A stretch of 64,000 bases of DNA from Lutibacter flavus (GCF_900188355.1 NZ_FZNX01000005.1:1-64000), one strand, 5' to 3'. Numbered from the stretch's first letter, positions 53,078 to 63,465 are shown. Notes: generated by a model from the sequence alone, not told the origin. Translations and numbers: made by a program.

Positions 53078-53771
53078 AAATTTACACAAACGTTTTGGGA
53101 AATTGGTGGTTTTAGACGGCCTAGATTTAAACATAAAAAAAGGAGGAATCTTTGCTGTTCTTGGACCTAACGGTTCGGGTAAAACAACCTTAATAAAATG
53201 TTTATTAGGAATGGTAATTCCCCAAAAAGGCGACATTTTTTATAATGATAAAAGTGTTTTAAAAAAATGGAACTATAGAAATGAATTAAATTATTTACCA
53301 CAAATTGCTAATTTTCCACCCAATTTATCAGTACTGGAATTAATTCAAATGGTTAAAAACTTAAGACCAAAGGAATCTAATGAACAGGAGTTGATTGATT
53401 TATTTGGTTTGAATGATTCTTTAAATAAAAAACTGGGAAACTTATCGGGAGGTACAAAGCAAAAAGTAAATTTAGTTCTAACCTTTATGTTTGATAGTAA
53501 TTTAATTATTCTTGATGAGCCAACCACAGGTTTAGATCCTATTTCATTAATTCATTTAAAAGAATTAATTCAAAAGGAAAAAGCAAAAGGAAAAACTATT
53601 TTAATTACCACTCATATTATGAGTTTTGTAAATGAAGTTGCCGATGAAATTGTATTTATTTTAGATGGTAAAATATACTTTAAAGGAACTATAGGCGAGC
53701 TTAAAAAACAAACAAATAACAACGATTTAGAACATGCAATTGCTAATTTAATATCGAAACAATATGCTTAA
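53064..53771 (+). CDS. nosF: NosF ABC transporter ATPase
   Basis: A 235-residue ATP-binding cassette protein. Walker A is GPNGSGKTT, the Q-loop LPQIANFP, the signature LSGGTKQKVN, Walker B LIILDEPTTGLDP, and the switch His in TTHIMSF. It pairs with NosY to drive the step that supplies sulfur or another factor to NosD for CuZ assembly. It overlaps nosD by 14 bases and nosY by 8 bases. Confidence 0.95.
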   Translation: MIQFKNLHKRFGKLVVLDGLDLNIKKGGIFAVLGPNGSGKTTLIKCLLGMVIPQKGDIFYNDKSVLKKWNYRNELNYLPQIANFPPNLSVLELIQMVKNLRPKESNEQELIDLFGLNDSLNKKLGNLSGGTKQKVNLVLTFMFDSNLIILDEPTTGLDPISLIHLKELIQKEKAKGKTILITTHIMSFVNEVADEIVFILDGKIYFKGTIGELKKQTNNNDLEHAIANLISKQYA

Positions 53772-54546
53772 AATATTAAAATATAGTTTTTACGATTTAA
53801 TGCGTAGTCGTTGGAGTTATGTGTATTTTCTATTCTATTTATTGCTTGGATTTGTATTGTTGTTTTTAAATAATGATGTGAATAAAGCAGTAATTACTTT
53901 AATGAATATTATTATAGTTTTAACGCCGTTAATTGGAACCATATTTGGAGTTATGTATTATTATAATTCCAAAGAATTTACCGAATTGTTGTTGGCTCAG
54001 CCTATAAATAGAAGTAAAATATTTATGGGGCAATACCTTGGTATTTCAATTTCATTAACATTAAGTTTAGTTTTAGGTTTAGGAATACCATTTGTTTTAT
54101 ATGGATTGTTCAAATCTACAGCAATTTTTAATTTTAGTTTATTATTGGTAGTTGGTTCTTTCTTGAATTTTATTTTTGTTGCACTTTCATATAATATTGC
54201 ACTTTCTACCGAAAACAAAATTAAAGGCTTTGGATATGCTATATTAATGTGGCTTTTTTTAGCTGTTATTTATGATGGTATTTTTCTTATTTCTTTGGTT
54301 ATGTTTAATGAGTATCCATTAGATAAATTTTCTTTAGTGGCTACAATGTTTAATCCAATTGATTTATCACGAATTTTAATTTTGTTAAAGTTAGATATAT
54401 CAGCTTTATTGGGATATACAGGAGCGGTATTTCGCAAATTTTTTGGAACAAATTTAGGAATGGTACTTTCAATGTTAATTCTGGTTTTTTGGGTATTAAT
54501 TCCAATAGTTAGAATGAATTTCAAACTTCGAAAAAAAGATTTTTAG
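53764..54546 (+). CDS. nosY: NosY ABC transporter permease
   Basis: A 260-residue inner-membrane protein with about six helices. The N-terminal MLKILKYSFYDLMRSRWSYV is typical of the ABC-2/NosY family, followed by helix pairs across residues 18-260. It forms the membrane part of the NosFY transporter that works with NosD in CuZ maturation. It overlaps nosF by 8 bases, and a terminator follows, so it ends the nos cluster. Confidence 0.93.
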   Translation: MLKILKYSFYDLMRSRWSYVYFLFYLLLGFVLLFLNNDVNKAVITLMNIIIVLTPLIGTIFGVMYYYNSKEFTELLLAQPINRSKIFMGQYLGISISLTLSLVLGLGIPFVLYGLFKSTAIFNFSLLLVVGSFLNFIFVALSYNIALSTENKIKGFGYAILMWLFLAVIYDGIFLISLVMFNEYPLDKFSLVATMFNPIDLSRILILLKLDISALLGYTGAVFRKFFGTNLGMVLSMLILVFWVLIPIVRMNFKLRKKDF

Positions 54547-54603
54547 GATGCTTTATTGCTTTTAAGAATGAATTTTATTTTTACCATATCTAATGAATAA
54601 AAT

Positions 54604-54627
54604 GGTTCTTAGGCAGGAGCCTTTTTT
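54604..54627 (+). terminator. Terminator after nosY
   Basis: GGTTCTT/AGGAGCC forms a 7-bp stem with G-U pairs and an AGGC tetraloop, followed by six T residues, 57 bp after nosY. Confidence 0.75.
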
Positions 54628-54638
54628 CTGAATATTCT

Positions 54639-54646
54639 TATCTTTG
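54639..54646 (+). promoter_or_regulatory. -7 promoter element of meaB
   Basis: TATCTTTG just downstream of the nosY terminator, 31 bp before the meaB ATG. No clear TTG element is at normal spacing. Confidence 0.5.
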
Positions 54647-54677
54647 GTGAGAATTTGAAATGTATTAGCAAGTCATA

Positions 54678-55682
54678 ATGAAGAATTACAAGCCAAAAGG
54701 AAGGTTAACTGCCAAAGAATATATTAATGGAGTTTTAAAAGGAGATAGAGTGCTTTTATCACGTGCTATTACTATAATTGAAAGTAATTTAGGAAGTGAC
54801 AAAATACTTGCCAAAGAAATAATTCAAGAAATTTTACCTTATTCAGGGAACTCAATTAGAATTGGAATTACAGGAGTTCCAGGAGTTGGTAAGAGTACGT
54901 TTATAGAATCATTTGGAAAACATTTAATTAATCAAGGAAAACGTGTTGCCATTTTATCAATTGATCCAAGCAGCCAACGGTCTAAAGGAAGTATTTTAGG
55001 AGATAAAACCAGAATGGAAGATTTGGCTAATATGGAAGAAGCTTACATTCGTCCTTCTGCCTCTGGTGATACTTTAGGTGGTGTTGCTAACAAAACAGGA
55101 GAAACAATGCTGCTTTGTGAAGCAAATGGCTATGATATTATTTTAATTGAAACAGTAGGAGTGGGGCAGTCGGAAACCGCTGTACACGGTATGACCGATT
55201 TCTTTTTACTATTAATGCTTGCCGGTGCTGGTGATGAATTACAAGGAATTAAAAAAGGGATTATGGAAATGGCCGATATGGTGGTGATAAATAAAGCCGA
55301 TGGTGACAACGTCCGTATGAGTGAAATGGCTCGTTTACAATACCAAAATGCATTACATATATTTCCCCTATCTGAATCTGGTTGGAGCCCTGTGGTGAGT
55401 ACCGCTTCAGCTATAAAAAATATTGGGATTGATACTGTTTGGCAAGAAGTTGTAAAGTTTAAAAAGTTAGTTGATGAGAATGGCTATTTTATAAAAAATA
55501 GAAATCATCAACAAATAGATTGGATGTATAACAACATTAATGAAGAATTAAAAAATCTATTTTATGGTTCAGCAAATATAAAAAGTCATCTTTCTGTTAT
55601 GGAAAAAGACATTATTTCTGCTAAAATTTCACCTGTAAAAGCTGCTGAAATTATGATTCAAGAATTTAAAGATTCTTTTTAA
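54678..55682 (+). CDS. meaB: Methylmalonyl-CoA mutase-associated GTPase (MeaB/ArgK)
   Basis: A 334-residue G3E-family GTPase that loads and protects the B12 cofactor of methylmalonyl-CoA mutase. Walker A is GVPGVGKST, followed by SIDPSSQRSKGSILGDKTRM, ETVGVGQSE and NKADGDN. It stands on the opposite strand from the mutase genes, separated by the HAD gene, but within 1.2 kb, so the functional link holds. Its stop codon overlaps that of the convergent HAD gene through a shared TTAA. Confidence 0.95.
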   Translation: MKNYKPKGRLTAKEYINGVLKGDRVLLSRAITIIESNLGSDKILAKEIIQEILPYSGNSIRIGITGVPGVGKSTFIESFGKHLINQGKRVAILSIDPSSQRSKGSILGDKTRMEDLANMEEAYIRPSASGDTLGGVANKTGETMLLCEANGYDIILIETVGVGQSETAVHGMTDFFLLLMLAGAGDELQGIKKGIMEMADMVVINKADGDNVRMSEMARLQYQNALHIFPLSESGWSPVVSTASAIKNIGIDTVWQEVVKFKKLVDENGYFIKNRNHQQIDWMYNNINEELKNLFYGSANIKSHLSVMEKDIISAKISPVKAAEIMIQEFKDSF

Positions 55683-56491
55683 ATTAAATTTCTTGAATTT
55701 ATCAATTGTTCGAGTATGTGTTCAACGCCTTGGTTTTCATTGCTTTTGGTATGGTATTTTGCAATATTTTTTACGTTAGGATGTGCATTTTCCATTGCAT
55801 AACTATAGTCTGCTAATGCTAACATTTTTAAATCGTTGTTATAATCTCCAAATACCATCGTTTCTTCTTTGGTAATACCTAATTTATTTTGAAGCAGGTT
55901 TAATGCATAACCCTTATTGGCATTGTTATGAGAAATATCTAACCAATGTTCACCTGATACAATTACCTGCATATCATTTTCAAACTGCTTTACAGCTGGG
56001 TAAATGTGAGTTTCTGAACAATCAAAATGATAAGCGGCAATTTTGAAAAAGGTGTCATTTGTAACTTTAGATAAATCATCTACAAGTCGATATTCAGAAT
56101 AATAATTTTTGAACATATTTATAAACTGTTCATCTTTAGTTTCAATATAAGCCGAATTTTTTCCGCATAAAACAATGTAAACATTATTTAGTGCTCTTAA
56201 TGTGTTGATACTTTTTGAGATGTATTCAGTAGGTAATTCTGAAGTAAATAATTCTTGATTTCCGTGCATTGCAAAAGCACCATTTTCGGCAACAATGGTT
56301 ATTTCATCTTTTATTTCCACAAATCTGTCAACTATGCTATAATATTGTCGTCCACTTGCAGCAATAAATTGAATGTTGTGTTTTTTTAATTGGTAATATA
56401 GTTCGAAAAATCGATTGCTAACTTCACTTTTAGAGTTTAGTAACGTTCCATCCATATCGGTAACAACCAATTTCACTTTTGAAAAATCCAT
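55679..56491 (-). CDS. HAD hydrolase, Cof family
   Basis: A 270-residue HAD-superfamily phosphatase with a type IIB cap. Motif I is VTDMDGTLLNS with the nucleophile Asp. Motif II is AASGRQY, motif III Lys lies before HWLDIS, and motif IV is FGDYNNDLKML. Cof-type members dephosphorylate sugar phosphates, FMN or other small phosphates; substrate is not determinable. A TATTTTTG promoter element lies 18 bp upstream. It shares a stop overlap of 4 bases with meaB. Confidence 0.9.
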   Translation of the reverse strand: MDFSKVKLVVTDMDGTLLNSKSEVSNRFFELYYQLKKHNIQFIAASGRQYYSIVDRFVEIKDEITIVAENGAFAMHGNQELFTSELPTEYISKSINTLRALNNVYIVLCGKNSAYIETKDEQFINMFKNYYSEYRLVDDLSKVTNDTFFKIAAYHFDCSETHIYPAVKQFENDMQVIVSGEHWLDISHNNANKGYALNLLQNKLGITKEETMVFGDYNNDLKMLALADYSYAMENAHPNVKNIAKYHTKSNENQGVEHILEQLINSRNLI

Positions 56492-56508
56492 AGTTTTTTA
56501 TTGAAGTG

Positions 56509-56516
56509 CAAAAATA
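56509..56516 (-). promoter_or_regulatory. -7 promoter element of the HAD gene
   Basis: TATTTTTG on the minus strand, 18 bp before the HAD ATG, followed by GCACTTC. No TTG element at standard spacing. Confidence 0.5.
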
Positions 56517-56572
56517 GCATTATTGTATTGATTTTGGTTTATATAATTTATTGTTGTTTTAAATAAAAAAAA

Positions 56573-56652
56573 TGTCATTCTGAACGATAGTGAAGAATCT
56601 CACGTTCAAAGGAATAGATTCTTCATTTCGTTCCACTCCATTCAGAATGACA
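56573..56652. repeat. Palindromic intergenic repeat element
   Basis: An 80-bp element with perfect 12-bp outer arms TGTCATTCTGAA (56573-56584) and TTCAGAATGACA (56641-56652), and inner arms TGAAGAATCT/AGATTCTTCA. It can fold into a long cruciform or hairpin. Sequences of this kind (GTCATTCTGAA...GAAGAATCT) recur between genes in many Bacteroidota and behave like REP or MITE remnants. It fills most of the 302-bp gap between the HAD and mutase genes, together with a degenerate second copy and a terminator. Confidence 0.75.
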
Positions 56653-56660
56653 GTTGTATC

Positions 56661-56730
56661 GTCATACTGAGTGATAACAAAGTATCTCACGTAACAATGA
56701 TCAGCTGATGGACTACCTGTCAGATTGACA
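56661..56730. repeat. Degenerate second palindromic element
   Basis: GTCATACTGA at 56661-56670 and TCAGATTGAC at 56720-56729 form imperfect outer arms (two mismatches), with AAAGTATCTCACG inside resembling the first element's inner region. It looks like a decayed copy of the adjacent repeat. Confidence 0.5.
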
Positions 56731-56737
56731 ATAAAAA

Positions 56738-56773
56738 CCAAAAAAGCCCAAACAATTAAATGTTCGGGCTTTT
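56738..56773 (-). terminator. Terminator of the methylmalonyl-CoA mutase operon
   Basis: AAAAGCCC ... GGGCTTTT stem, extended by AACA/TGTT after a mismatch, followed on the minus strand by a T-rich tract. It lies 21 bp beyond the mutase large-subunit stop. Confidence 0.8.
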
Positions 56774-56793
56774 AATATCAATTATTTATAAAC

Positions 56794-58926
56794 TTATTCT
56801 TGCTCTAAATATTTTTCCATAATTGTAATCGCTGATTCTGAAATAACAGTACCAGGACCAAATACAGCAGCTACTTTTCTTTCGAATAAGTAATCATAAT
56901 CTTGCGCTGGAATAACTCCACCTGCAAATACCATAATATCAGGTCTTCCTAAACGTGCCAATTCTTCAATTAATTGAGGAATTAATGTTTTGTGACCAGC
57001 AGCTAAACTAGATGCACCTACAAAATGCACATCGTTTTCAATAGCTTGTTTTGCAACTTCTTCTGGAGTTTGGAATAATGATCCCATATCCACATCAAAA
57101 CCTAAATCAGCGAAACTTGACGCAACAACTTTTGCACCTCTATCGTGACCATCTTGACCCATTTTTGCAATCATAACTCTTGGTCTTCTACCTTCAATTT
57201 CTGCAAATTTATCAGCTAATTGCTGTGCTTTTGCAAACGTACTATCGTTACTTACTTCTTTACCGTACACACCACTTATTAATTTAGTTTCAGCTTTATG
57301 TCTTCCGAAATGAATTTCTAAAGCATCAGAAATTTCACCTAAAGTAGCAAAATTTTCAGCAGCTTCAACAGCTAATTCTAATAAGTTACCTTCTCCAGTA
57401 CCAGCACATTTTTCTAATGCAGCTAAATTGGCGGCAACAACTTCTGAATTACGTTCAGCTTTCATTTTGTTTAAACGCTCAATTTGAGAATCTCTTACAA
57501 CTGTATTGTCAACCTCTAAAATTTCAATGTTAGATTTTTCTTTTGTTTGGAATTTATTTACTCCAACTAAAATATCTTGACAAGAATCTAAACGTGCTTG
57601 TTTACGAGCCGAAGCTTCTTCAATACGTAGTTTTGGAACTCCAGTTTCAATAGCTTTTGCCATTCCACCTAATTCTTCAACTTCTTCAATTAATTTCCAA
57701 GCTTTCTTTGCTATTTCTTGAGTTAAATACTCAACATAATAAGAACCAGCCCACGGATCAACCGCCTTAGTCATTTGGGTTTCATCTTGAATAAAGATTT
57801 GCGTGTTACGTGCAATTCTTGCAGAGAAATCTGTTGGTAAAGCAATAGCCTCATCCAATGCATTTGTGTGCAAAGATTGCGTTCCCCCTAATCCAGCAGC
57901 CATAGCCTCAATACAAGTTCTAGCTACGTTGTTGAAAGGATCTTGTTCGCTTAAACTCCATCCGGAAGTTTGACTATGCGTACGCAATGCCATTGACTTT
58001 GGATTTGTTGGATTGAAAGATTTTATGATTTTTGCCCAAAGCATACGTGCAGCACGCATTTTTGCAATTTCCATAAAGTGATTCATTCCTACTGCCCAGA
58101 AAAATGATAAACGAGGAGCAAATTCATCAATTTTTAAACCAGATTTTAATCCAGTTCTAATGTACTCCATACCATCTGCTAATGTGTAAGCCAATTCAAT
58201 ATCAGCAGTTGCACCAGCTTCTTGCATATGGTAACCACTAATAGAAATAGAGTTGAACTTAGGCATATTTTTAGTGGTGTAATCAAAAATATCACCAATA
58301 ATTTTCATTGAAGGTGCTGGAGGGTAAATGTAAGTATTACGTACCATAAATTCCTTTAAAATATCATTCTGAATTGTTCCGGAAAGTTTATCTAAAGAAA
58401 CACCTTGTTTTCTTGCAGCAGCAATATAAAAGGCCATAATTGGTAGTACAGCACCATTCATTGTCATAGAAACAGACATTTTATCTAATGGAATTTGATC
58501 GAACAAGATTTCCATATCTAAAATAGAATCTATGGCAACACCAGCTTTACCAACATCACCAGTTACACGTGGGTGATCTGAATCATATCCACGGTGTGTA
58601 GCTAAATCAAAAGCAACTGAAAGTCCTTTCTGACCAGCAGCTAAGTTTCTTCTGTAAAAAGCATTCGACTCTTCTGCAGTTGAAAAACCTGCATATTGAC
58701 GAACCGTCCAAGGACGCATTGCGTACATGGCACTATATGGTCCTCTTAAAAAAGGAGGTAGGCCAGCAGCATAACCTAAATGCTCAGCTTCTGAAATATC
58801 TTCTTTTGCAAATTGTTTTTTTACTGGGATTCCTTCAGGAGTATTCCAAACGTCTTGATTCTCTGAAGTTGCAGCTGTTTGTTTCACAGCTGAATTTAAT
58901 TTTATATCTGAAAAATCTGGTTTCAT
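56794..58926 (-). CDS. mutB: Methylmalonyl-CoA mutase, large (catalytic, B12-binding) subunit
   Basis: A 710-residue enzyme interconverting methylmalonyl-CoA and succinyl-CoA. The N-terminal TIM-barrel has [20 protein letters not shown]-type substrate loop residues (key Y and R), and the C-terminal B12 domain (about residues 580-710) has DGHDRG with the cobalt-ligand His, then SSLAAGH and GGVIP. Length is normal. It follows mutA by 5 bp and ends at a terminator. The meaB chaperone gene lies 1.1 kb beyond. Confidence 0.97.
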   Translation of the reverse strand: MKPDFSDIKLNSAVKQTAATSENQDVWNTPEGIPVKKQFAKEDISEAEHLGYAAGLPPFLRGPYSAMYAMRPWTVRQYAGFSTAEESNAFYRRNLAAGQKGLSVAFDLATHRGYDSDHPRVTGDVGKAGVAIDSILDMEILFDQIPLDKMSVSMTMNGAVLPIMAFYIAAARKQGVSLDKLSGTIQNDILKEFMVRNTYIYPPAPSMKIIGDIFDYTTKNMPKFNSISISGYHMQEAGATADIELAYTLADGMEYIRTGLKSGLKIDEFAPRLSFFWAVGMNHFMEIAKMRAARMLWAKIIKSFNPTNPKSMALRTHSQTSGWSLSEQDPFNNVARTCIEAMAAGLGGTQSLHTNALDEAIALPTDFSARIARNTQIFIQDETQMTKAVDPWAGSYYVEYLTQEIAKKAWKLIEEVEELGGMAKAIETGVPKLRIEEASARKQARLDSCQDILVGVNKFQTKEKSNIEILEVDNTVVRDSQIERLNKMKAERNSEVVAANLAALEKCAGTGEGNLLELAVEAAENFATLGEISDALEIHFGRHKAETKLISGVYGKEVSNDSTFAKAQQLADKFAEIEGRRPRVMIAKMGQDGHDRGAKVVASSFADLGFDVDMGSLFQTPEEVAKQAIENDVHFVGASSLAAGHKTLIPQLIEELARLGRPDIMVFAGGVIPAQDYDYLFERKVAAVFGPGTVISESAITIMEKYLEQE

Positions 58927-58931
58927 ACTTC

Positions 58932-60722
58932 TTAAGATTTTAATGTTTTTTGAACTTTATTCTGAATTTTAGAAAGTGTTACAAGCACATCGGATCTCAT
59001 ATTAACAACACCATCTAAACCAGCTTCAGTTAATTCATCCATATTTTTAGGAGCACCAGCTAATAATAAAACTTTATCAGTTGTAATTGCTCTAAATGAT
59101 TTTATAAATGTAACAGCGCTTTCATCATAATCTTGATCTGAACTACAGATAACAACAACGTGAGCGTCTGATTTTGCACTTTCATTAGCAGCTGCTTCAG
59201 CACTGTCAAAACTTTCTTCTTGGTGAACGTCAAAACCGCTAACACCAATAAAGTCGTAAGCAAAAGCCGCTCTAGCTTTACGCATATTTAAGTTTCCAAA
59301 ACTAGCTAATTGTACAATTGGACGTACATTGGTATCAGCTACTAATTCTTCAGTTTTTCTTCTTAAAGCTTCAATTTCTAATGATGCTCTTCTCGGAGTC
59401 AACACTTTTGAATTATCAGCTCCACCTTCTGAAAGAATATCAACAGAAACCGTTTCCATTAAGTTAGGATATTTATTAATACCTACTAATGGAGTTCTAC
59501 GTTGGCTAATTAATTTTAATTTTTTTAGACGAATTTCAGCAATTTGTTGTTGAATTGTTTCGTTTTCAAAAGCAGTGTAAAAACCACCATCAGCTTCAAT
59601 AGTTTGGAATAATTCCAATGCTTTTTCAGCTATTTTTGAAGAAACTTCTTCTATATAATAAGATCCATCTACTGGGTTTGAAACTTTACCAAAGTAAGAT
59701 TCTTCTCTTAAAATTGTAGTTATATTACCAGCAATTCTGCTTGAAAAATCTGAAGAGTCTTTAAATTCTTTATCGTAAGCATCAATTAAAATACTGTCTA
59801 CATTTCCTAAAATTGCAGACATTGCTTCAGTTGTACAACGTAATAAGTTTGTTTCAGCATCTGTAACTGATTTACTCCAAATTGAAGTTTTTGCAGTGAT
59901 AGTATTTGTTAATTCAGTAACTCCGTATTTAGCGGCAACTTCAGCTAATAAACTGTTGAATGCTCTAAATTTACCAATTTCAACAAAGTATTCTAAACCA
60001 ATTGCTAGTTTAAAGTTTAAGTTGTTAAATATTGTTTGAATTTCAACACCTTTTTCTGAAAGTTTTTCAATTAAGAAAACTAAAGAGTTTAATGTGTAAG
60101 CAATTTCTTGAACTTGGTTTGCACCAGAATCTAAATATTCAGTTCCTGAAACTGTGATTGCTTTAAAGTTTGGAAAATCAGCAGTTAATTTTACTAATTC
60201 TGCAGCAACTTCAATCTGACTAACGTCAAAAGAACCAGTTGTTACATAATTAGAAATAATACCTGTGTTTATATATCCTTTTAAGTCTTTTCCTTTTGCA
60301 ATTGCAACTAAACCTGTAACAAAAGCAACAGCGTTTGAAGTTAATTCAAAAGAAACAGTAATTTCGTTTAAATCTATACCGTTTAAAAGTGCAGTAGCAG
60401 AAATATTTCCTTCTAATGAGAAAATGATTCCGTTCATTCCTTCTTCAACAGCTTTTTTTGCTAATTCGTTTCCAGAATCAGCACAATAAACGTTAATATT
60501 TCTATAGTTAACTAATGATTGAGAGTTTTCTCCAGTATTTTGAAGCTGTTCAATCTTATTTTCATTATTGTAACAAGGTTGAATATTGATACCACTTAAG
60601 TTTTTCCAAACTAGTTTTTTATCAAAATCAGCTCCTTTTAAATCTGCGGTCACTCTTTCCATCCACTGCTCAGTAGTAACTGGAGGGAATTCAGAAAAAA
60701 GTGGGTTATTTTTATCGCTCAT
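58932..60722 (-). CDS. mutA: Methylmalonyl-CoA mutase, small subunit
   Basis: A 596-residue non-catalytic partner of the mutase. It keeps the barrel fold ([13 protein letters not shown] near the start, [29 protein letters not shown]) and a degenerate B12 domain without the DxHxxG histidine (about residues 470-596). Bacteroidota use such an alpha-beta mutase as in Propionibacterium. It is 5 bp before mutB. The next gene upstream on this strand, the CoA-transferase, ends 77 bp before its start, so the run may be one transcript. Confidence 0.94.
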   Translation of the reverse strand: MSDKNNPLFSEFPPVTTEQWMERVTADLKGADFDKKLVWKNLSGINIQPCYNNENKIEQLQNTGENSQSLVNYRNINVYCADSGNELAKKAVEEGMNGIIFSLEGNISATALLNGIDLNEITVSFELTSNAVAFVTGLVAIAKGKDLKGYINTGIISNYVTTGSFDVSQIEVAAELVKLTADFPNFKAITVSGTEYLDSGANQVQEIAYTLNSLVFLIEKLSEKGVEIQTIFNNLNFKLAIGLEYFVEIGKFRAFNSLLAEVAAKYGVTELTNTITAKTSIWSKSVTDAETNLLRCTTEAMSAILGNVDSILIDAYDKEFKDSSDFSSRIAGNITTILREESYFGKVSNPVDGSYYIEEVSSKIAEKALELFQTIEADGGFYTAFENETIQQQIAEIRLKKLKLISQRRTPLVGINKYPNLMETVSVDILSEGGADNSKVLTPRRASLEIEALRRKTEELVADTNVRPIVQLASFGNLNMRKARAAFAYDFIGVSGFDVHQEESFDSAEAAANESAKSDAHVVVICSSDQDYDESAVTFIKSFRAITTDKVLLLAGAPKNMDELTEAGLDGVVNMRSDVLVTLSKIQNKVQKTLKS

Positions 60723-60799
60723 TATCTGTAAATTTATTATGAATTTAAAATTTAGAGTCCTTAAAATTACAAAAATTAGGAACTCTAATTTTAATAGAT

Positions 60800-62089
60800 T
60801 TATTTAACCATTAAACTACTTCCAAAACGCTCGAAAATAGCTTTGTCTAATTCTTCTCTATGATCAGGGTGTGCAACATCTCTTAGGGCTTGTGCGCGTT
60901 GTTTTAAAGTTCTTCCAAATAATTCAGCTATTCCATATTCTGTGGCAACAAATCTTGCATGTGCACGAGTTGTAACTACTCCAGCTCCTGGTTTTAATGC
61001 AGGAACAATTTTAGAAACTCCTTTTAAAGTTGTTGAAGTTACAGCAATAATTGGTTTTCCTCCGTTAGATAAAGCAGCTCCACGCATAAAGTCCATTTGG
61101 CCACCAACACCCGAGAACATTCTTGTTCCAATTGAATCTGCACAAACTTGACCAGTAAAATCAATTTCAATAGCAGAATTAATTGCAGTTACTTTTGGAT
61201 TTTGACGAATTACAGCCGTGTCATTTACATAGGCAATGTCTAACATTTCAATTTCTGGATTGTCATCCATAAAATCGTATAAACGACGAGTACCCATTGC
61301 AAAACCAGAGATAATTTTATAAGGATTAACTTTTTTCTTAGATCCGTTTACAATTCCTTTCTCAACTAAATCAACAATTCCTTCAGAGAACATTTCGGTA
61401 TGCACACCTAAATCTTTATGATTGTGTAAATATGTTAGTACAGCATTTGGAATTCCTCCAATTCCCATCTGAAGTGTAGATCCATCATCAATAATTTCAG
61501 CAATATTTTTTCCAATTGCTTTTTCAGCTGCAGAAGGAGCCACAAAACTCATCTCATGAATTTCTTCATCAACTAAAACACAAGCACTAAAATGATTTAA
61601 ATGAACCAGTGCGTCACCAAAAGTACGTGGCATTTTTGGGTTTATTTGTGCAATTACCTTTTTGCCTTTTTCAATTCCTGAAATTATAATATCAACAGAG
61701 ACTCCTAAAGAACAAAATCCGTGTTTGTCTGGAGGTGAAACGTTTACCAATACAACATCTAAATCCATATATCCTTGACGGAATAAACTTGGAATATCAC
61801 TTAGGAAAATTGGAATATAATCTGCTGTATCACCTATGTTTTTTCTAATATTTCCACCAATAAAGAAAGCACTTGTATGAAAGCTTTCTCTTAATTCTGG
61901 AGCTGTATAACCACATTCTCCTTCAGTATGCAAATGGCAAATTTCAACTCCTTTTAATTCTGGAGCGCGAGCTACCATCGCTCTAATTAATGTTTGAGGC
62001 GTTGCAGACCCTCCTTGAATTAATACTCTATCTCCTGACTCGATTAATTTAACAGCTTCATCAGCTGTCATAATATTTGGTATTTTCAT
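60800..62089 (-). CDS. Acetyl-CoA hydrolase/transferase family CoA-transferase
   Basis: A 429-residue family I CoA-transferase similar to 4-hydroxybutyrate and succinyl-CoA:acetate/propionate CoA-transferases. Family residues are QGGSATPQTLIRAM at the N-terminus, MGIGGIPNAVL, and the probable catalytic Glu in HTEMFSEGIVDL, with MRGAALSNGGKPIIAV later. It would move CoA between an acyl-CoA such as propionyl- or succinyl-CoA and a free acid. It lies between the mutase and the Na+-pump genes, so a role in the propionate-succinate route is plausible; the exact pair of acids is not readable. Confidence 0.88.
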   Translation of the reverse strand: MKIPNIMTADEAVKLIESGDRVLIQGGSATPQTLIRAMVARAPELKGVEICHLHTEGECGYTAPELRESFHTSAFFIGGNIRKNIGDTADYIPIFLSDIPSLFRQGYMDLDVVLVNVSPPDKHGFCSLGVSVDIIISGIEKGKKVIAQINPKMPRTFGDALVHLNHFSACVLVDEEIHEMSFVAPSAAEKAIGKNIAEIIDDGSTLQMGIGGIPNAVLTYLHNHKDLGVHTEMFSEGIVDLVEKGIVNGSKKKVNPYKIISGFAMGTRRLYDFMDDNPEIEMLDIAYVNDTAVIRQNPKVTAINSAIEIDFTGQVCADSIGTRMFSGVGGQMDFMRGAALSNGGKPIIAVTSTTLKGVSKIVPALKPGAGVVTTRAHARFVATEYGIAELFGRTLKQRAQALRDVAHPDHREELDKAIFERFGSSLMVK

Positions 62090-62133
62090 TTTACTTAAAT
62101 TTGAGTATTGTTGTTAAATTCAACAATAATTAA

Positions 62134-63465
62134 TTATCCTAAAAAACTTAATATAATACCTGCAGCAATTGCAGAACCAATAACACCAGAAACATTTGGT
62201 GCCATTGCGTGCATTAACAAATAGTTACTTGGGTCTGATTTTAAACCTTCGGTATGAACAACTCTTGCGCTATCTGGAACGGCAGAAACACCTGCAGCTC
62301 CAATTAGTGGATTAATTTTATTATCTCCTTTTAAAAATAAGTTCATAAGTTTAGCAAACAATAATCCACCGCAAGTTGCAATTACAAATGATATTGCTCC
62401 TAATCCAAAGATTAACATAGAATCTTTAGTTATAAAAATATCAGCTTGTGTTGAAGCTCCAACAGTTACCCCTAATAAAATGGTTACAATGTCAATTAAT
62501 TTTGTACGTGCTGTATCGGCTAATCTTTCCGTTCTTCCAGATTCTTTTAATAAGTTACCAAAGAATAACATACCTAATAATGGTAATGCACTAGGAGAGA
62601 TAAATGTTGTTAAAATTAAAGCTACAATCGGGAAAATCATTTTTTCTTTTTGAGTTACAGCTCTTGGTGGTTTCATTTTAATTTTTCTATCCTCTTTAGA
62701 AATTAGTAATCTCATTAGTGGAGGTTGAATAACAGGTACCAATGCCATATAGGAATATGCCGCTATAGCAATAGGACCAATTAAGTTTTTAACTGTTGTT
62801 CCATCTGCTAATATATTAACTCCGTTTGCTAATTTAGATGAAAGAAAAATTGCTGTAGGGCCATCGGCACCACCAATTATTCCTATTGCACCTGCTTCCG
62901 GAAGGTTAAATCCTAAATAAAGAGCTCCTAAGAAGGTTGCAAATACTCCAATTTGAGCTGCAGCTCCTAAAAGCATTAATTTAGGGTTCGCAATTAAAGA
63001 TGAGAAATCTGTCATTGCTCCAATTCCTAAGAAAATTAAAGGTGGGTAAATACCTTTTACCACCCCAAAGTATAAGTAATTTAAAACAGAACCTGTTTCG
63101 TAAATACCTGTTTGATTTCCTGCAACAAATGGAATATTTCCAATAATTACACCTGCTCCAATTGGTATTAATAGTAAAGGTTCATAATCAAATTTAATAC
63201 CTAAGTAGATAAATATAATCCCAATTAAAATCATAATTAAATTACCTGATGAGGCATTGGCAAAACCAGTATAATTATAAAATTGTTTGATACCTTCAAA
63301 AGCACCAACGTAAGATTCATCATCTTCTGCATTTGCTTCATCATGTTGTTCAATTGAAACCGATGAATTTAAATTATTAGTGCTTGCATTTGAGTTAATT
63401 CCAAGTGCAGGTCTAATAAAAATTAGCAACGATAGAACACTAAATATTAATAATATTTTTTTCAT
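62134..63465 (-). CDS. oadB: Na+-pumping biotin-dependent decarboxylase, beta subunit
   Basis: A 443-residue membrane carboxybiotin decarboxylase, with an N-terminal signal-like region and about nine helices after residue 80. The family core GGADGPTAIFLSSKLA holds the catalytic Asp, and GAAGVSAVPDSARVVH is the second conserved loop. It decarboxylates carboxybiotin and couples this to Na+ export in oxaloacetate or methylmalonyl-CoA decarboxylases. Given the mutase genes nearby, methylmalonyl-CoA is the likely substrate of the complex; oxaloacetate remains possible. A 100-residue hydrophilic N-terminal extension with Asn/Ser/Glu is unusual and begins with a signal peptide. Confidence 0.92.
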   Translation of the reverse strand: MKKILLIFSVLSLLIFIRPALGINSNASTNNLNSSVSIEQHDEANAEDDESYVGAFEGIKQFYNYTGFANASSGNLIMILIGIIFIYLGIKFDYEPLLLIPIGAGVIIGNIPFVAGNQTGIYETGSVLNYLYFGVVKGIYPPLIFLGIGAMTDFSSLIANPKLMLLGAAAQIGVFATFLGALYLGFNLPEAGAIGIIGGADGPTAIFLSSKLANGVNILADGTTVKNLIGPIAIAAYSYMALVPVIQPPLMRLLISKEDRKIKMKPPRAVTQKEKMIFPIVALILTTFISPSALPLLGMLFFGNLLKESGRTERLADTARTKLIDIVTILLGVTVGASTQADIFITKDSMLIFGLGAISFVIATCGGLLFAKLMNLFLKGDNKINPLIGAAGVSAVPDSARVVHTEGLKSDPSNYLLMHAMAPNVSGVIGSAIAAGIILSFLG

